Source of the DNA: Aplysia californica
Taxonomy: Eukaryota; Mollusca; Gastropoda; Aplysiida; Aplysiidae
DNA: 64,000 nt
NCBI RefSeq assembly: GCF_000002075.1
Contig: NW_004797731.1
Location: 134,533 to 198,532 of the forward strand
Reading direction: 5' to 3'
Made by a program: the position numbers and the translations under genes. The notes beneath the pieces were generated by a model, which was not told the DNA's origin, did not search any database, and was given only the letters and a program-made list of their open reading frames with translations. Positions 39,901 to 55,200 of this stretch are shown here, piece by piece. Position 1 is the first letter of the stretch, and every line of letters begins with the position of its first letter.

Positions 39901-42900
39901 GGGCACTTGACTCTTGAAGCGCAGTGAATGTTTTTTTTCATGAAGTTAGCTGTCGCAATGAGCTCCCTTAACCCTACTCGAAATTCGAAGCGCTATGAAC
40001 AATGGCGTGATGTCAACACGTTGCACTGTCTGCGCGCACGCGACAACATCACACATGCGCTCAGTGACTGGCGTTGAACAGCGCAAGTCAGATCTGGACT
40101 ATCACAATATAAGAAAAAACAATTCTACAGCGCTTCGAATTGCGGAAGTTAGATTTGGGCTTATCTTATATAAGAAAAAACTATTCGACGGCGCTGTGAG
40201 AAGCTAGCAAATGTAGAATAGCAGAACTTAGGTCTGGGTTTATACTTTTTAGAAAAAACATTCAACGGAGGTATTCGAAAATCATGAATAGTGAGCTTAT
40301 GCTTCGAAGCTTCAATGTTTCCTCAAAATCGCACAGCACTAACACAGAGCAGTCAACTGTACTTTCACTGGATAATACAGAATCAGATCATGCAAATAAA
40401 AGAATAAAATAAGTTTTACTTAGTTTTTTAGTTTTAGTAAGTTTTTACAGCACTTGCAACACAATAAGGTCATAGAAGTGCCGGAGATTTCAGGTGTTAC
40501 AAGAGAGTAACAAACACAAAATACAAGGAGAGGAGATAAAGACGATAGATGTTTAATAGGAAAGAAGGAGCAAACCACACCAGAGCACCGCCAACCACCC
40601 AATAAGTTTTACTTAAAGTAAAACGATGCGTACTGAAATGATAAAAGTTTTCTCCTGTTGAACAGGGAAGGGAAAAGCATTTAGGTGGACAGAAATTACC
40701 AGAAGGAAAGTAAAGAAGTTGGATTTACACAATGGCACCCTCTGACAGACACAACAGTTTCCAAGTACATAGTTTTGGAAGCCGCCACACTTTGGCAGCC
40801 ATTTTCTCTTTAACTTTACCTTTGACACTATGTGATCTAGATCTATACCTCCTTCAATAGCAAATATTTCATCTCATATTCTGGATACATGGGTATTTTT
40901 TTTTTTCCAAACCCAAGATAAATCAACACATTTTAAGATATAAATAAAAATAAATAAATAAATAACACTTTTATTTGTCCCAGAAGGGCACTTTGTTTTA
41001 CAATGGCAAACATACATACAATAATACATAATTATGAATACGTACATACATTAATAATTACATGCACAAATACATACATAAACACACACCATTACACAAA
41101 TACAGAACAGTTAACAAACAATGCCACTGTTGGTCACCACTGTGCAGCGCCCTGTATTTGAGCTAGGGCTGTCGTGTCTTGCTCAAGGACACACCCCAGC
41201 GACCACCCATTCTGATCCCCGTGTCACAGACACTTGCTTGACATTGCTCGAGTCAAAACTCACTACTCACTGAGCCACTGGAGCCCCCAGATGACACCAG
41301 TAACCCCAAAAGCCTCAAAATTGATGAGCGCCCGATTCCACAGTGTCGTGACACAAACAGACACTGCCCTGTCTTTCCCCTGACGGGACACTACAGTTCT
41401 NNNNNNNNNNNNNNNNNNNNNNNNNNNNNNNNNNNNNNNNNNNNNNNNNNNNNNNNNNNNNNNNNNNNNNNNNNNNNNNNNNNNNNNNNNNNNNNNNNNN
41501 ATGCTATCTATTATTATTATTATTATTATATAAATGCCCAAGAGTAGAGGTGTTACTAGATAGTAACATACAAATAAAAAAACCGAGGAGAGATTAGGAT
41601 GATGGACGTTAGATAGCAAAGAAGTAGCAAACCCCAACAAAGCACCCGCCAGCCATCCACAGGAGAAAAACAAGACACATTCATTTTACATACAACTGTA
41701 TACATGATTGCATAACGCACAGAGGTGAAAAATATACATCGATTGCTTAGTGTTAAGACTCCACCATATGCTATTTGGGAAAAAAGTGACGTATGATGGA
41801 GTCTTACACTGAGCAGTCAACTGTACTTCCACTAGATAATACAGAATCAGAATAAGCACATAAAAGAATAAGTTTTAGTTAAAGTAAAAAGAAGCATTTT
41901 GACATGACTAAAGTTTTCTTCTGTTGAGCAGGGAAGGAAAAAGCATTTAGATGGACAGAAATTACCAGAAGGAAAGTAAAGAAGTTGGATTTACACAATG
42001 GCACCTTCTGACAGACACAACAGTTTCCAAGGAAATAGTTCTGGAAGCCACCACACATTTTCTCTTTAACTTTAACTTTGACACTATGCAATCCATACCT
42101 CCTTCAACAGCAAATACCTCATCTTATATTTTGGATAGATGGGTATTTTTTTCTTCAAAAGCAAGACAAATCAACAAGTTTTAAGACGACACCAGTAACT
42201 CCAAAAGCCTCAAAATTGATGAGCGCCCGATTCCACAGTGTCGTGACACAAATAGACACTGCCCTGTCTTTCCCCTGACGGGACACTACAGTTCTAAAGA
42301 CTGTCTTACCTTGAAGGTTGTGCAGAAGAGGCTGAGGATGTCCAGCACTACCAGGCCCACCTCTGTGGAGATGTTGGCCTCCTGAAGGGCCCGGATCATC
42401 GCGTCTGCATCTGACGTGTGTGGAGCTGCAAAGTCATGATGGGGATGGGTTTTTTAAAAATAAATATGTGAGGCAGTGTGGTGGAATCAGGCTCTCGTCA
42501 AGTTTTGGGCATGAAGAGTTATTGGTATCATCTTAAAGCTTGTTCACTTGTGTTTATTTGGATGGAAAAAAATATCCATTTATCTTGAATACAAGTCAAG
42601 ATACTTGCGAATGAAGGAGGTGGGAGTCACCTATTTTCAGAGGTAAAATTAGTGAGAAAATGCCCACCAAAGATTAGTTATTCCCTTGGCTTAACTTAAG
42701 AGTCTGTGGCAACTGAAAATTTACATTTATTGTACCTTTAATCAACATTTTTCAGAAAAATCCATGCAGAAATGAGTTCTTTAATGGGCATGAAAGGTTT
42801 TGAACCAAAAAAAAAAAATTTGATAAAAATTCACAAACCTGCAGAAAAATGCAAGTTTCTTCATTTTCATTATTTTGACGAGAGCCTGATTCCACCACGC

Positions 42901-45900
42901 TGCCTCACATATATCTTTTTAATAGAGTTTTATAGCACTTTCAACACAATCATATCATATAAGTGCCGAAAATTAGAGGTGTTACAAGAGTGTACCATAC
43001 AAACAAAAGAAGGAGGAGAGATGAGAAAGATAGATGTCTGATAGGAGAGAAGGAGCAAACAACACCCTTGCACCTGCCAGTCTTCAACAATGAGGATGTA
43101 AAGTGAGTCACAGAGGTAAACGATAACTTGTTTATTCATTTGTTTGTTGTTTTTTTTTACCTTAAGGTCACGATGAGAACAAAAAGCAGGTCAAAGGAGA
43201 GAAGAAACAGCTTATTTTCCAAGGTCACAACATTGACAAAAAGCAAGTCACAGAGTAGGGGAACATTTATAATTGTTCCCAAAGTCAAGCAATAAACTGA
43301 AAGAGCAAGATAAACAGACCAAAAAACCCCCCAGAGAAAGACAGAAGTAAGCCCAGCTAGTGCCGCCATCCAACCACACCCCTCATTTAGAGCAGTTCAA
43401 GGTCAGCACACGCTTAAATCAATACAGTTTGAGGAAAAGACAAACATGTCAACGAGGGAATAGATCGTTTGCTTATTTGTTTATTTGATTGTGTCCAAGG
43501 TCAGAACAGTGACAAAAAGCAAGCTTGTTTCTTTAGTTTTTCTGCAAGATAATGATGGGGTCTTAACTTTGAGTAAAGAGGTGCACTTCATTGTAATAAA
43601 CAGTCATTCAGTGCAGGTAAAAAGCAAGATGGATAAACAGACAGAGACAATTGGGGGAAAGAACAGCATTAGGACCTGCTAGTGGCGCCCTTCTACAACC
43701 TGCTCAGAAAGCTCCCACATCCTCCCCTCCGCTCCCTCCCCTCACCATAGACACAGAGACAAACCACCATGGCATAGCCTCGAACCACTCACTGTGTATG
43801 CCCTCTGCCATGAGATCTCCGTACTGACTCGGAGCGCGCTGGGAAGACAGACTGGCCGGGCGGCCGCGCTGGTTCTGAAGTGGGGTGGGCATGGTGGACG
43901 ACTTGTGACTACCGATCACACTGTTGAAAGACAGAGACACCAGAAGAGAGAGATAATTATACATAGTTAGTGCAGCAGAATAATAATCAACACAGAGCTG
44001 TATCTTTGTAAAGTATGTTACACGTGTATCTACTTTTCGTTTGGTTCTGCAAAAGTTCCTTAAGCTACACTGGGAAATGCACTTTATAAATTAATTTCTT
44101 TGTCATTGTCATTATAATTATCAATATCACTATTGATAATAATAAAAGTTCGCCAGTCAATGTCTGATGATGACCGATGCATCTGCGGAGCAGAATGCTT
44201 CTCAAAGAGAAACAAAAAAAAATAAGGATTAAGATAACTAATGACTTCTGCATTGACCAATGAGTGAGACGAATTCTAGTTGAGAAGAATTCGCCACATT
44301 TTGAGTATTTAAAAGCTTTCTTTCCACTAGTGGATGTGTGCAGTTTGCAATCTTCTTTTTTGGCTTCTCTTGACATCTTTACATTGTATCATTATCATAA
44401 GTAGTATTACTACAAATATGATCACCTTATTATAAATAAAAGTGATTTCTTTTACCCTAAGGCCAACTGTTTTATTATTTTTTTACTCTGAGTGTATTAA
44501 TAGAATAATATGATATTTTCAGTTAACCCTACTTAATTTGTATCCTAACAAAATTGAATGAGGGAAAATATACTACCTCAGGGTGACGATTTTCTTGCGA
44601 CCTTGGTACTGGAAATGTTTCAGGGCAAGTCTGCGACAGAAGACACATCAACATTATTAATCCAGAAGAAGAATACGCATAAAGACGTACAAACAGTATG
44701 GTACACAGTATAATACATGTACGTGTGGGCTACTGTTTACCGGGGGGGAGGTTTTGCATGCGACTTGAATTCACGATTTGTAAAGAAATTTGTGGATAAA
44801 GTTATTCGGGAAATGTTTGTGAGCTACTGCTCTGGAACACATGACACTGAGCAACTTAAACTGTGAATTGAAAACGTTCACAAAAGACTAAATGGGCAAA
44901 AGACACCAAAACAGTGTTGAATGAAAAAAAAAAGTGTAAAGAACACAAAACTTCAACGCATCGAGGTTCGAAAATATTCCCTTCGGACATTTTAACTTTG
45001 GCAAATATCGTTGACTGCAGAAAATTAAATTCAAAAGGAACAAACTGACAATCATTTCTCATTGTACAACATACTATGACAAATATCTTTATGAAGATGA
45101 AACATTGAAAGAATAAACAGCACACACCTATTATCTAATTACCTAACCTTGGCATGCAGAAAGAAGCAATCATCAGTATCATTTCACAATCGCCCAGATT
45201 GACAGAAATTTCCAGAAAAAACTGTTATTCGAATAAAGGTACCAATAGGCATTTTACAATATTATAGTTTTGTTGTTTCCTTCCCAGTTTTGAACTGAAA
45301 AATAACAAGTGATTTTGGCGAATCTTCTTTAAGCTTTTTCAATATTTCTCGAACTTCCAAAAACGACTAATGCACTTGTGTAATGATGCTGGCAAAACAT
45401 CTTATTACCAGTTTATATTCAGTATGTTAAGTTGTTAAGTTCAGACAAAAGTAAAGTGAATTCTTTCTTACTCTAACACAGTGAAGAAGTCGATGATGTC
45501 ATTCTCAGAGGAGTTGTTAAACCAGCCCAGCAATATATCTGAAAAGAAACGAGACAAAATTATTCAATACAGATATCATAAGTTTGTGAAATAAACAGAC
45601 ACGAGTAAATAACAGAAGTTCAATGAACTTGATCCTCCACTGGAAGAAATTGACACTGTGCTTTATTCGTTTCTGTTTTTCTTTTTCTTGTTACAGTTTT
45701 TTTTTATATAGTTATCTTTACGCCCAGTCAACATAGATCTAGATCATACGAAGCAAGCAGCAAGCATGCCGGGCAGACCCAACTCCGGCTGAGAGGAATA
45801 CAATATCCCAGCAGAAAGACAGAGATTCTCAATAAAAATTCTTACCACAGTGGTATTGAACTCCGGTCTCCTGTGTGCTACTGCAAAACGCTTTAGCACT

Positions 45901-47700
45901 ATACCACAGAGGCCTACACCAGGCCTTATTAATACATCACTTTCTCTTTCAACCCCCCCTTCAATAATACATTGACTCTCCCTCAGTTCTGACATATAAC
46001 CTGGTTAATCCATGGACAAACACAGGGCATGAACGAGTAACGAAACGTAAGCGTGAACAGCCTACTAGGGTAAACATTTACAATGTGCACTATAATAATA
46101 ATTTATATAGTACATTTATAAAGTGTGATATGACATACACAAAGAGATTTTAAAAAATAAATAAATAAATGTATTAGCAGGAAAGTATTACCACAGAAAT
46201 CAGGCAAATGCGGACAATTTCATAAATCTGAATTGCTGGATATGTCCAAAATAGTCAGCGCCTCTACCATATAAAGGTCGTGTTGACTCTCACCTTCTGG
46301 AAGATGCTTGAGAATGTAGAGGAAGCATAGGAGGAGGTCACGGATCTCGGTGGTGTCCAGTTTGTCCAGGCGACTCACGTAGGCTGGTGTCGAAGAGGCA
46401 CCGGACGGCATTCTGTTAGGAGGGGAAGAGAAAAGATATTACATTCTATTCATGAAACAGTTTGGTATTGTATATGGTATATTATGGTATTGAACAATAT
46501 GATGTGGTGTTGTGTGGTATGGTGCCATATGGTTTGATATGGTACTATATTGTGGTTCCATTTGGCACGGCATGGTTCTGTACAGTACAGTAAGGTCCCG
46601 TACGGTATAGTAAGAAATGGTACAGTATAATATTAGTTAAACGTTCCTGTAGGCACTGTAAAGTAATTTGAGAGGCAGAACTTTCAATTTGACATTCATC
46701 TCTGATACGATCTAGCCCGGTTGATGAGGAGCCTTGAACACTTTCCTAAAAAACACAAGGTCAAGTCATCTACATGGTAGCCCAGCAAAAATACCAACTA
46801 CATTGCTGGCTGCTTTTCAAAACAAAAAGACACACTTCTCATGTGGCCGGTCAAAATGAAGACCATTGGCCAAGTAAACCCCCACTTCTAGCCCCTTCAA
46901 CATACTTTTCTCCATTCAATAAATTCAAGCCTCTCAAAAGATCTCTCCACTTGATTTATGGGCATCATTCTCATTATCATCTGCAAATCCAAATTTGAAT
47001 GTACATAATTTTTCTTCAGGGTCAGCAACTACACAAGGAGCAATACAAGAAAATGGAGAATGGCTGTTTTCTAATATGAAAACCAACTTCTGTACTCAGA
47101 ACCTAAAAAAAAAGTATTGAACATGATTTTTTACATGCTGGTGGCAGCTATGCAATTGTAGTATTGGGGTGTCATTGTGTCAGTTTGCCTGCTGATTGTA
47201 CGTATCTGTCCTTCTTATTTATCACTATATGAGTGTTACTATTTCAATGAGCTCTTCTTCATACAAAAAGATTTAAAGAACAATACCCAAAAAATCTCTG
47301 GATGAGATCAACCATTACAAACATAAAAAACACAAACATCCACTCAAACACTAGCACGACCCAACCCTGCACACAAGTCATGGTAGAAGCACAAAAAATG
47401 ATACCTAGTGATAATCTTGCCGTCCTTCTTCCCCGCCTCCTTGTCGGAGGATGAGTCGCTGGCCAGGGATGTGTTACTTCCCTTCTGCCCTGACGCGGAG
47501 AACGCTGCCACCGTCAACTCATTCGGGTTGTGAGGGACAGCCACTGAAACATATTATGAGCAAATCTTTCTTACTACAAGCATATAGAATTGAAATTACA
47601 AGGACTACAACAACATAGTGAGTGGCAGCCACTGAAACTTATGAACAAATCTCTCTTACTACAAGCATATTGCATTGACACTACAAGGACTATAAAAACG

Positions 47701-47760
<60 letters not shown>

Positions 47761-49109
47761 GCGTGAGGGTGTGTGTGATCTCCTTCTCCCTATCTTATTT
47801 TCCTTTTATCTTCCAACTCCTCCTCTTCCAACTACTATGACATCTAAGCCTGTCCCGACACTGACACTGACCAGCTCCGGAGATCATGGCAAACACCGAG
47901 GAATCTTTCTTCTTCAGCTCCGGGGTGCCTCCCACAGCCGGTGAACTCTGACCCTTGGACAAGCTGATGGTGGACTTGGTCACGTCGGATCTGAAGAACA
48001 AGAAATGTACTGTACTGTCTGAAGAACAAGAAATGTATTGTGAAGTCTGAAGGAAAAAAAATGTATCGTTGTGTCTAGAGAAGAAGAAGTGTATTTTAAA
48101 GTCTGTTCCAGATTACTAAGCAAACTTTTCAAAATTTCAACATTCAACTGAAAAGTAGCAGGAAAACAGAGTTATGAATGCTTTCAGAAATTAGTATCAT
48201 CAACGTAAGAACAAATAATCAAAGGGACATAAAGAAAATTGAAAGAAAGGAATGAGAACAGAAACAACAATAAGAGAAGAGAAAAACTTGGAGAGATAAG
48301 AGATGGCACGAAAGGAAACTAACATAATAACGATTAATAAACCTTTAACACAATAGTATTATGAAAACTACCTATAGTTGACATCGCCATTCTGCGTTGG
48401 AGTGGGTGTGTTCATGGCTTTGGGGGAGGGGCCTATTTGCAGAAGCTGGTTCTTGCTGTCAAGGAGCAGACCAATCAGTGGCAGGTACAAGGCTGCAATA
48501 CGGCCTTGCTGGGTCTGGGTGACATGAGAGAGAAAATATAGAAAAATGTAAACAAAATTCTGAGAAACCTCTTTATCAGAAGTAACCTGAACATGACACA
48601 AAATAAATCAGACACGAACAAAAGCTTAGAAAAGCATTTCATTTATTTAAATTCTAGGTACATTTTTTACTGTGCAGTTAGTTTTAGTGAGAGTTTCACT
48701 GCATTTGCAACACCAAAAGGCCATATAGGTGCCGAAGATTAGAGGTGTTACTAGACAGTAATACAAAACTAAAAAAGGAGTTGAGATGATAGACGTTTGA
48801 TAGGAGAGAAGCAGCAAACCACACCAGAGCACCCTTCAACCATCCACACTGTTAAAAGATATAAGCAATCATTTTCCCCATCTACAACAAAATAAATCAT
48901 TATAAATGTTGAGACAATTCAGATGATTAAGGAGGCGTACAGCTAGCTGAGACTGAGAGAGATACAGTGCCCCAACAGACAGATGCAGACACTTAACAAA
49001 ATAACTTACCCACATAAGAATTAGATTTATGTCTTGTGTGCAAAGACTGAGAACAGGAGAGAAAGGGGGGGAGGGGGTTGAGTGAATGAGTGAGAGGGGA
49101 GCGAGAGAC

Positions 49110-49203
<94 letters not shown>

Positions 49204-52200
49204 CCTAGATGCGTATCTGTCGTCAAACGAGTGTTTGGCCATCTGGTTGCGCAGCACTGTGATGGCGCTGCGCCGGATGGCCCGCTGTTCCGTCATGGCC
49301 TGCCGCAGCTCAAACAGCAGCAGCCCCACCAGGTAGTGGAGCTTGCGGTACTCGTCAGACAGGCAGTAGTCATGCTTCAGGTCTGCCAACAAAGATCGTA
49401 CATAATAATGATGATGATAATCATGACAACAATAAAAAAAACAAGAAGAATGTAACTAAAAGAAAAACTTGATGATAACAATAATACCATCAACATATTT
49501 AAAAAAAACAACTAGATAATAATGACGATGATGATATTGGTAGTAGTAATAATAACAACAAAAACAACAATAATAATAATAATAATAATAATAATGTCAA
49601 TGAAAATAGCAAGCATAATGATGGTGATGATGATAGTGATGATGATGATGGTGATGACGATGAGGACGATTTCTGCCTTTTTTATCTTTGAGCTTTCAAC
49701 AATGATGATAATGATGATGACGATGATGATGACGATGATGGTGAAGATGATGATGATGATGATGATGATGATGACACCCAAAACAACAATTATAATAGAT
49801 TGTATTTCCATCTCCAATATTCCTACGGTCAAAAAAGAAATAGTCTCTAATCAAGGTCAATTTAACATTTCTGTTTTAGAAATTCCATTAAGATTTGACA
49901 TTAGGTACTTGTACAAGGACAAGAAGTAGGTAAAATCAAATATTGATAGTAGAGAGACAAGGAGGGGACGGGAAGCCAATAAAAAATTTATTTTTTTAAA
50001 ATTTAATGCAAAAAACACCCAAGAAAATGCTCATTTATGAGAGGGGGGAGGGGGGCAACAAAATAGTTTTGAATTAAGAAAGAAAAAAAAACCCAACAAA
50101 CAAACAAACATACATACATACATCCAGGAAAATGCTCATGATTGCAGATATTCAAAAGCAAAAAAATCTAGGAAAAAGGAAAATCTCCCCCTCAAAAAAC
50201 ACTACGTCAAAGTCTCCTCTGTCCAATCGTCTCTCAAACTACAGCCTGACTGTCACACCACAGATGTTGATGGTTCATAAAGTTGTGGATTGCATCCGTT
50301 CATAACAACCTGGGTGATATCACCCATTAGAGAGCGATTCCGTAGTTCTGGTAGGCTGCAGGGATCACCCGGTTAGCGACAAAGCCCCGCTTGTAAGAGA
50401 GTGTAGTGGGTGGTACGAAAATTTTAGCTTTTAAATGTTGCAAAAATGGGCACTGGCTTTAAAGTAAAAAAGGCTGTCAAGCACTCGATTGCACATTCAT
50501 CAACTAGACCAGAAGCAACAACTGGATTTAAGAAAAAAGGAAAAAAATCCCAAAAAGCACAACCCAAAAAATAAGCATTAAAAAACACAAGGAAAATGCT
50601 GATAAATGAGGACATTTTAGAGAGTGAAATCCATGAAGGCAATATAATCTGCACAAAACAACAATGCCAATGTCACCTCAGCTCACGCTATATATACTTG
50701 TACTATACTATTCCAAGACTGTGCCCCCTGGTGTAATTCTAGTCACCACAGAGAGCACAATTTTATGCTACAATGCATTTGGAACCAAATGATAAGGGCA
50801 AGGGGGAAAGGGTTGTGTGTGCACTTCTGACCTACATTTGCACGGCAATGGTGCGTACCAGCCCAGTGAGTTATCAATGTTTTTATAGAGGGCAAAGAGC
50901 AGTGGTCATAACTGTACCCTGTCTAGTATATTATCAATTCCAGTGTATGGCTTCCAGAAGACAGTGGAATAGATACACAAGAGGAGCACATCAGTCAACA
51001 TGAAAAGGGAAACTGAAACAACAGACTGTCATAATTTTGAATGTGTTACACCTCCACTGAAACAATAAAATGTCTTTTTAAAAATTAGATGATTAAGGAA
51101 GTAGTCTGTCTACTTCTGAGTGGTATCAGAAACCCCAGTAGAAAGAACACAGAACACAAGATACAATAAACTCCTTAATATGGGAATCAAACCCATGCCT
51201 TCTGTGTGCAAAGACAGAGACTAAGTGTTATGCTAAAGAAGTTGGTTAAATTGGAACATTGACAGAGAAGTGGAGTAAAATAACGCTAAACAGTCTTTGG
51301 TATTTAATGAGCAATAAAGACAGAAGTGGTGTCAGCAATACAAGAGCCAGTCTGATCAGATACCTGGAACTTGGACTCCACAAAGAAAAAGAGAAAACAG
51401 GAGGTGTTTTATAAAGGAGGCGTTTCATACCCCCATCACCATAAATAAAATAATTTAGGAGGTGGATTTTGACCTGGGCCAACCCAAGCTGAAGGGGATA
51501 TAACATTCCAGCAGAAAGATATTCGACAAAAATTCTCCTCACACTGCAACTGATTTCACGTCTTCTACATGCAGCAGCGGAGCGCCCATACCGCCACACC
51601 AAATACACCAGTTGGTGGGTCCGCCTTTTAAAAACCTTACAGCACCTACCGGAATATTTATTGTCTTTCATGTGCACATCCATGGTTCAGCGCAGTGAAG
51701 TTTTCATAGAGAGCAAAGAATGGCAAAACATTGAGAATTTAGTTCCAGCTACTTGAGTCAAACGGTGTGCTCCACGGTGAGCAGGAACGATGCTAGTGTG
51801 CACAAACCATACCAAAATCCTGCCTATTCAACAAGCAGTGAGAAAACATGACAGCAGAAGGCATGGGTATTGTAGAGACTCATTCACAGCACAGCGTGAG
51901 CAGAGGAACATGATGGAAAGATACAAACAACTATGAGACCTTTCTTTGAACAAAATAAGCCACGGACACTAATTTGAAAGGATGTAAAATGTAAGAACAA
52001 GCACAGAGGAACACTGAAAAGACACAAATTAAGAGATCTTTCATTAGACTAAATAAACTAAGAACATACATTTGAGAGGATGATAACTGTGAGAACAGGT
52101 GTAAAAAGGTTATTCTGATGGCTAACAACAGCTCGTGCATGACAAAGTGAACAACTTCATACTGGTCAGAAGTCGAGCTCTATGCCTCACAACCACAAGC

Positions 52201-55200
52201 ATTTATTCTCCGTCAAGTCAAACGGCAAACACAAACGTTAGACATTTACTCTTTAATAACATAGGGGACACATATGTCCAATCTGCACCTGACCGAAGGT
52301 AACGTTGCTGCACATTTTGAACCATTATACACAGATCAGAAAGCCAATTTCACAATATGCACAACATTTGTATGAAAAGGGAAATTATGCTTCCTGTTCA
52401 GGGTGTCCCAAAACAGCGCATCTTCAAGAGTTGTTGAATGACAGGACTGCGTGTTCTCATTGAGTTAAGCATGGTACAACTACAAATACCGAGCACACTA
52501 AAAGCTAGGGCAGCCACTACAGAATTAAATATCATGATGTGATAGAAAATAAAACAAAAATATCTACGTCTACATGGAACAAAACGTTTTTAAAAAGGGA
52601 ATAACAGAAAAGGCTGAAGCCTTGAATACTGGTCTAATGACAGCTAATGCCCTGCAGTCCCACACACAACCAATGTCAAACAAGTCACAGTCAATCTTGT
52701 CCATTGTCAAAGACAGAAGTGGTCATCACAGACAGGTGGTCCTCATGGACAGTAGTGTCATTACAATGGTGGAAAAATGCTATGGGGAAGTGGGAAGTGG
52801 TCGTTTGTACAAATTGTCTCAGACATATGGTCGTTTTGGCAGGTTTGACTGTATTTTTTTAAAACCAAGAAGTCAATGTTTAAATAGTCTCCTCAAAAGC
52901 ATATCTTTAAAAAAATCATAAGCAACAGAATGCATTCCTTCAATAAATATTCCAAGGTGAAGTCATCTTTTATGTTGAGCTTCTTAATTATAGTAATAAA
53001 CAATACAATCTGCATCTTTCAGGAGACGACGAGAAGTATGACACTATTTATATATATAGAATCCACTTAAACTAAACATGTTTAATTCGATAACAGCAGT
53101 AAACCGAAAGAAAAGAAAGTCCCCCAATTTTTATTTCTTCTATTTGAGCAAACTGTCTAAACCGAAAACCCAGTTAAAAACAAAGAAAATTCGGCAGTCT
53201 CACATTAGTAGTGTTTATGTGGTAGAAATCTTTTATTTTCATTGTTCACAACTCTCCTACAACCACCCCCCCCCCCCCCCCAAAAAAAAATAAATAAATA
53301 AATAAATGAAAAAAAAAAAATTTTAAAATTAAACCCGTCAGTTAACTGTTACGTTGAAGTACTGTACTGGTACTAGGCTTTCTCAGAATATTATTTATCG
53401 AGTCTTTACCCCCCAAAAATCTTGAAATATCAAAAAGGTGCACTTAACCATGAATAATTATTTTACAGAGACATTAGTTATCAAAATGTCTGTGCTGCAT
53501 TAATTAAAAAGTTACTGTGTAATTGATTCTCAAGTACAATATTTTACCTACTCACAGAACAGATTTGGTTTTAGTTTGAGCGAAGAGAAGCAGCTCGACA
53601 CTATGAAATAATGGAAAAGACAACAACCAATAGACAGAAACAACACAAGGACAATAGGACCAACCAGTGACACCCTCCAACCACCCGTACAGAAGAATTT
53701 ACGGGAGACGGATTGTATTAGTAGTGAAAACATGTGCAAAGTTGTTACTTCAACACTGACCAGAAACTATAAAGACATATTATGTTAATAAGAGATGGAA
53801 ATGTGTGTGTCTACTGTGAAATAACCCAATAGAAATCAGTCATGAGTCCTTTGTGTTAAAGAAGAAGTGAAAAAGGCAAAAGATCATAAAGTAAGACTGA
53901 AATGGAGAGAAAGCAAAACAGTCCTTTGCGTGAAAGAAGAAGTGAAAAAGGCAAAAGATCATACAGTAAGACTGAAATGAAGAGAAAGCAAAGTGACCAC
54001 ACTGACAAAGGCATCCTGTTAGGTTAAAAGTTGCTACACTCGTGCAGATGCTTGGCAAAAAAAAAAAAGCTTTCAGCTCTGGTGCAGCTCTAATGCAATC
54101 TCACTCTACTGACATTAAGTTCGAATAGAGGACAATTGAACACTCCACTGGCATTCACTCACGCAAGTAATAAAATGTGAGAAAACGACAGGGGAGTGAG
54201 CAATTATATACACAATCACAGCAACCAATCACATACACAACAAAAAAGGAAGCAATCACACATTAATTAAAAAATCAAAAGGTCTAAAAAAAATAATATC
54301 TTTTTAAACAAATAAAATCTAAAGGTGCATAGGTACATACAGTTATATAAGTTTGCATGGTATTACGTGAAGTCTACAGTGAACGGGGGGAAAAAACACC
54401 AAGAAAAGATCACATAGCAACGACAGCAGCCAGACACTTTCAGAGTACTGAAAACCGAGCATTACCTTCCAGTTTGATCTCTGAAAAGGTTTCGAACAAA
54501 GTAATCAGTCACATGACAAAAACAAGGAGGTGCTGGAGAAAAGGGCATTGTCAGGATACGGGAGTAGGAGGGAAGGGATTCAGAACTCTGTCTGTAACAT
54601 CATTACGCTCAGGTCAGAACAAACCTCTAGGGGAAATGAAGGGCATTTTCTTTTAAAGCTACATGTAACTTACACTTACATATTATATTCAATATGTTAT
54701 ATTATTATTACATGTATTATTATTATCATAACATTTCTGTAATACATTTTAATTCTTAATCCATTCATATTGAATACAGGCCTGGTCACATTTAATTGGG
54801 TTTTTTTTTTTCAAGCTGGAAAAAAACGAGCTGGGGGGGGTGAGGCAAGTGTAAAAGCGTCAGCGATAACCGCGAGAAAATTGGTCAGTCCCCATAAAAT
54901 TTCATAAGAGTGCATCTTCCTCACATTTCAAAGGACAACCATTAATTTAACTTCTAGCAAAAAAGTTAAAATGAAGAACCCAACAAACAACAACAAAAAA
55001 CACAAACAAACAACAACAAAAAACACAAACAAACAACCCCCCTCCCCCAACCAACAAAAACTAAAACTTCAGGCGTTCTCGTGAGGGCTTTTACCAATCA
55101 GACCATTTTAGTTATTTCATTTACAGAAACAAATTGTTTGAATATTCAAGAGACTTTTATTCCTCTTTTTAAAAAAATATTTTTTGAAACCTAGCTGTTA

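Larger units (their letters stand above)
39240..41400. repeat. Duplicated intronic block, copy A
   Basis: Matches 41519-42295 over its whole length once three insertions are removed (39567-40341, 40423-40600, 40940-41288). Similarity is roughly 85-90% in the first part and about 98% over the last 105 bases, which stop at the assembly gap. Confidence 0.88.

Noticed and set aside
49512-49929. Long Met/Ile frames as coding sequence
   Set aside because: They come from GAT/AAT repeats and have no start context or homology.
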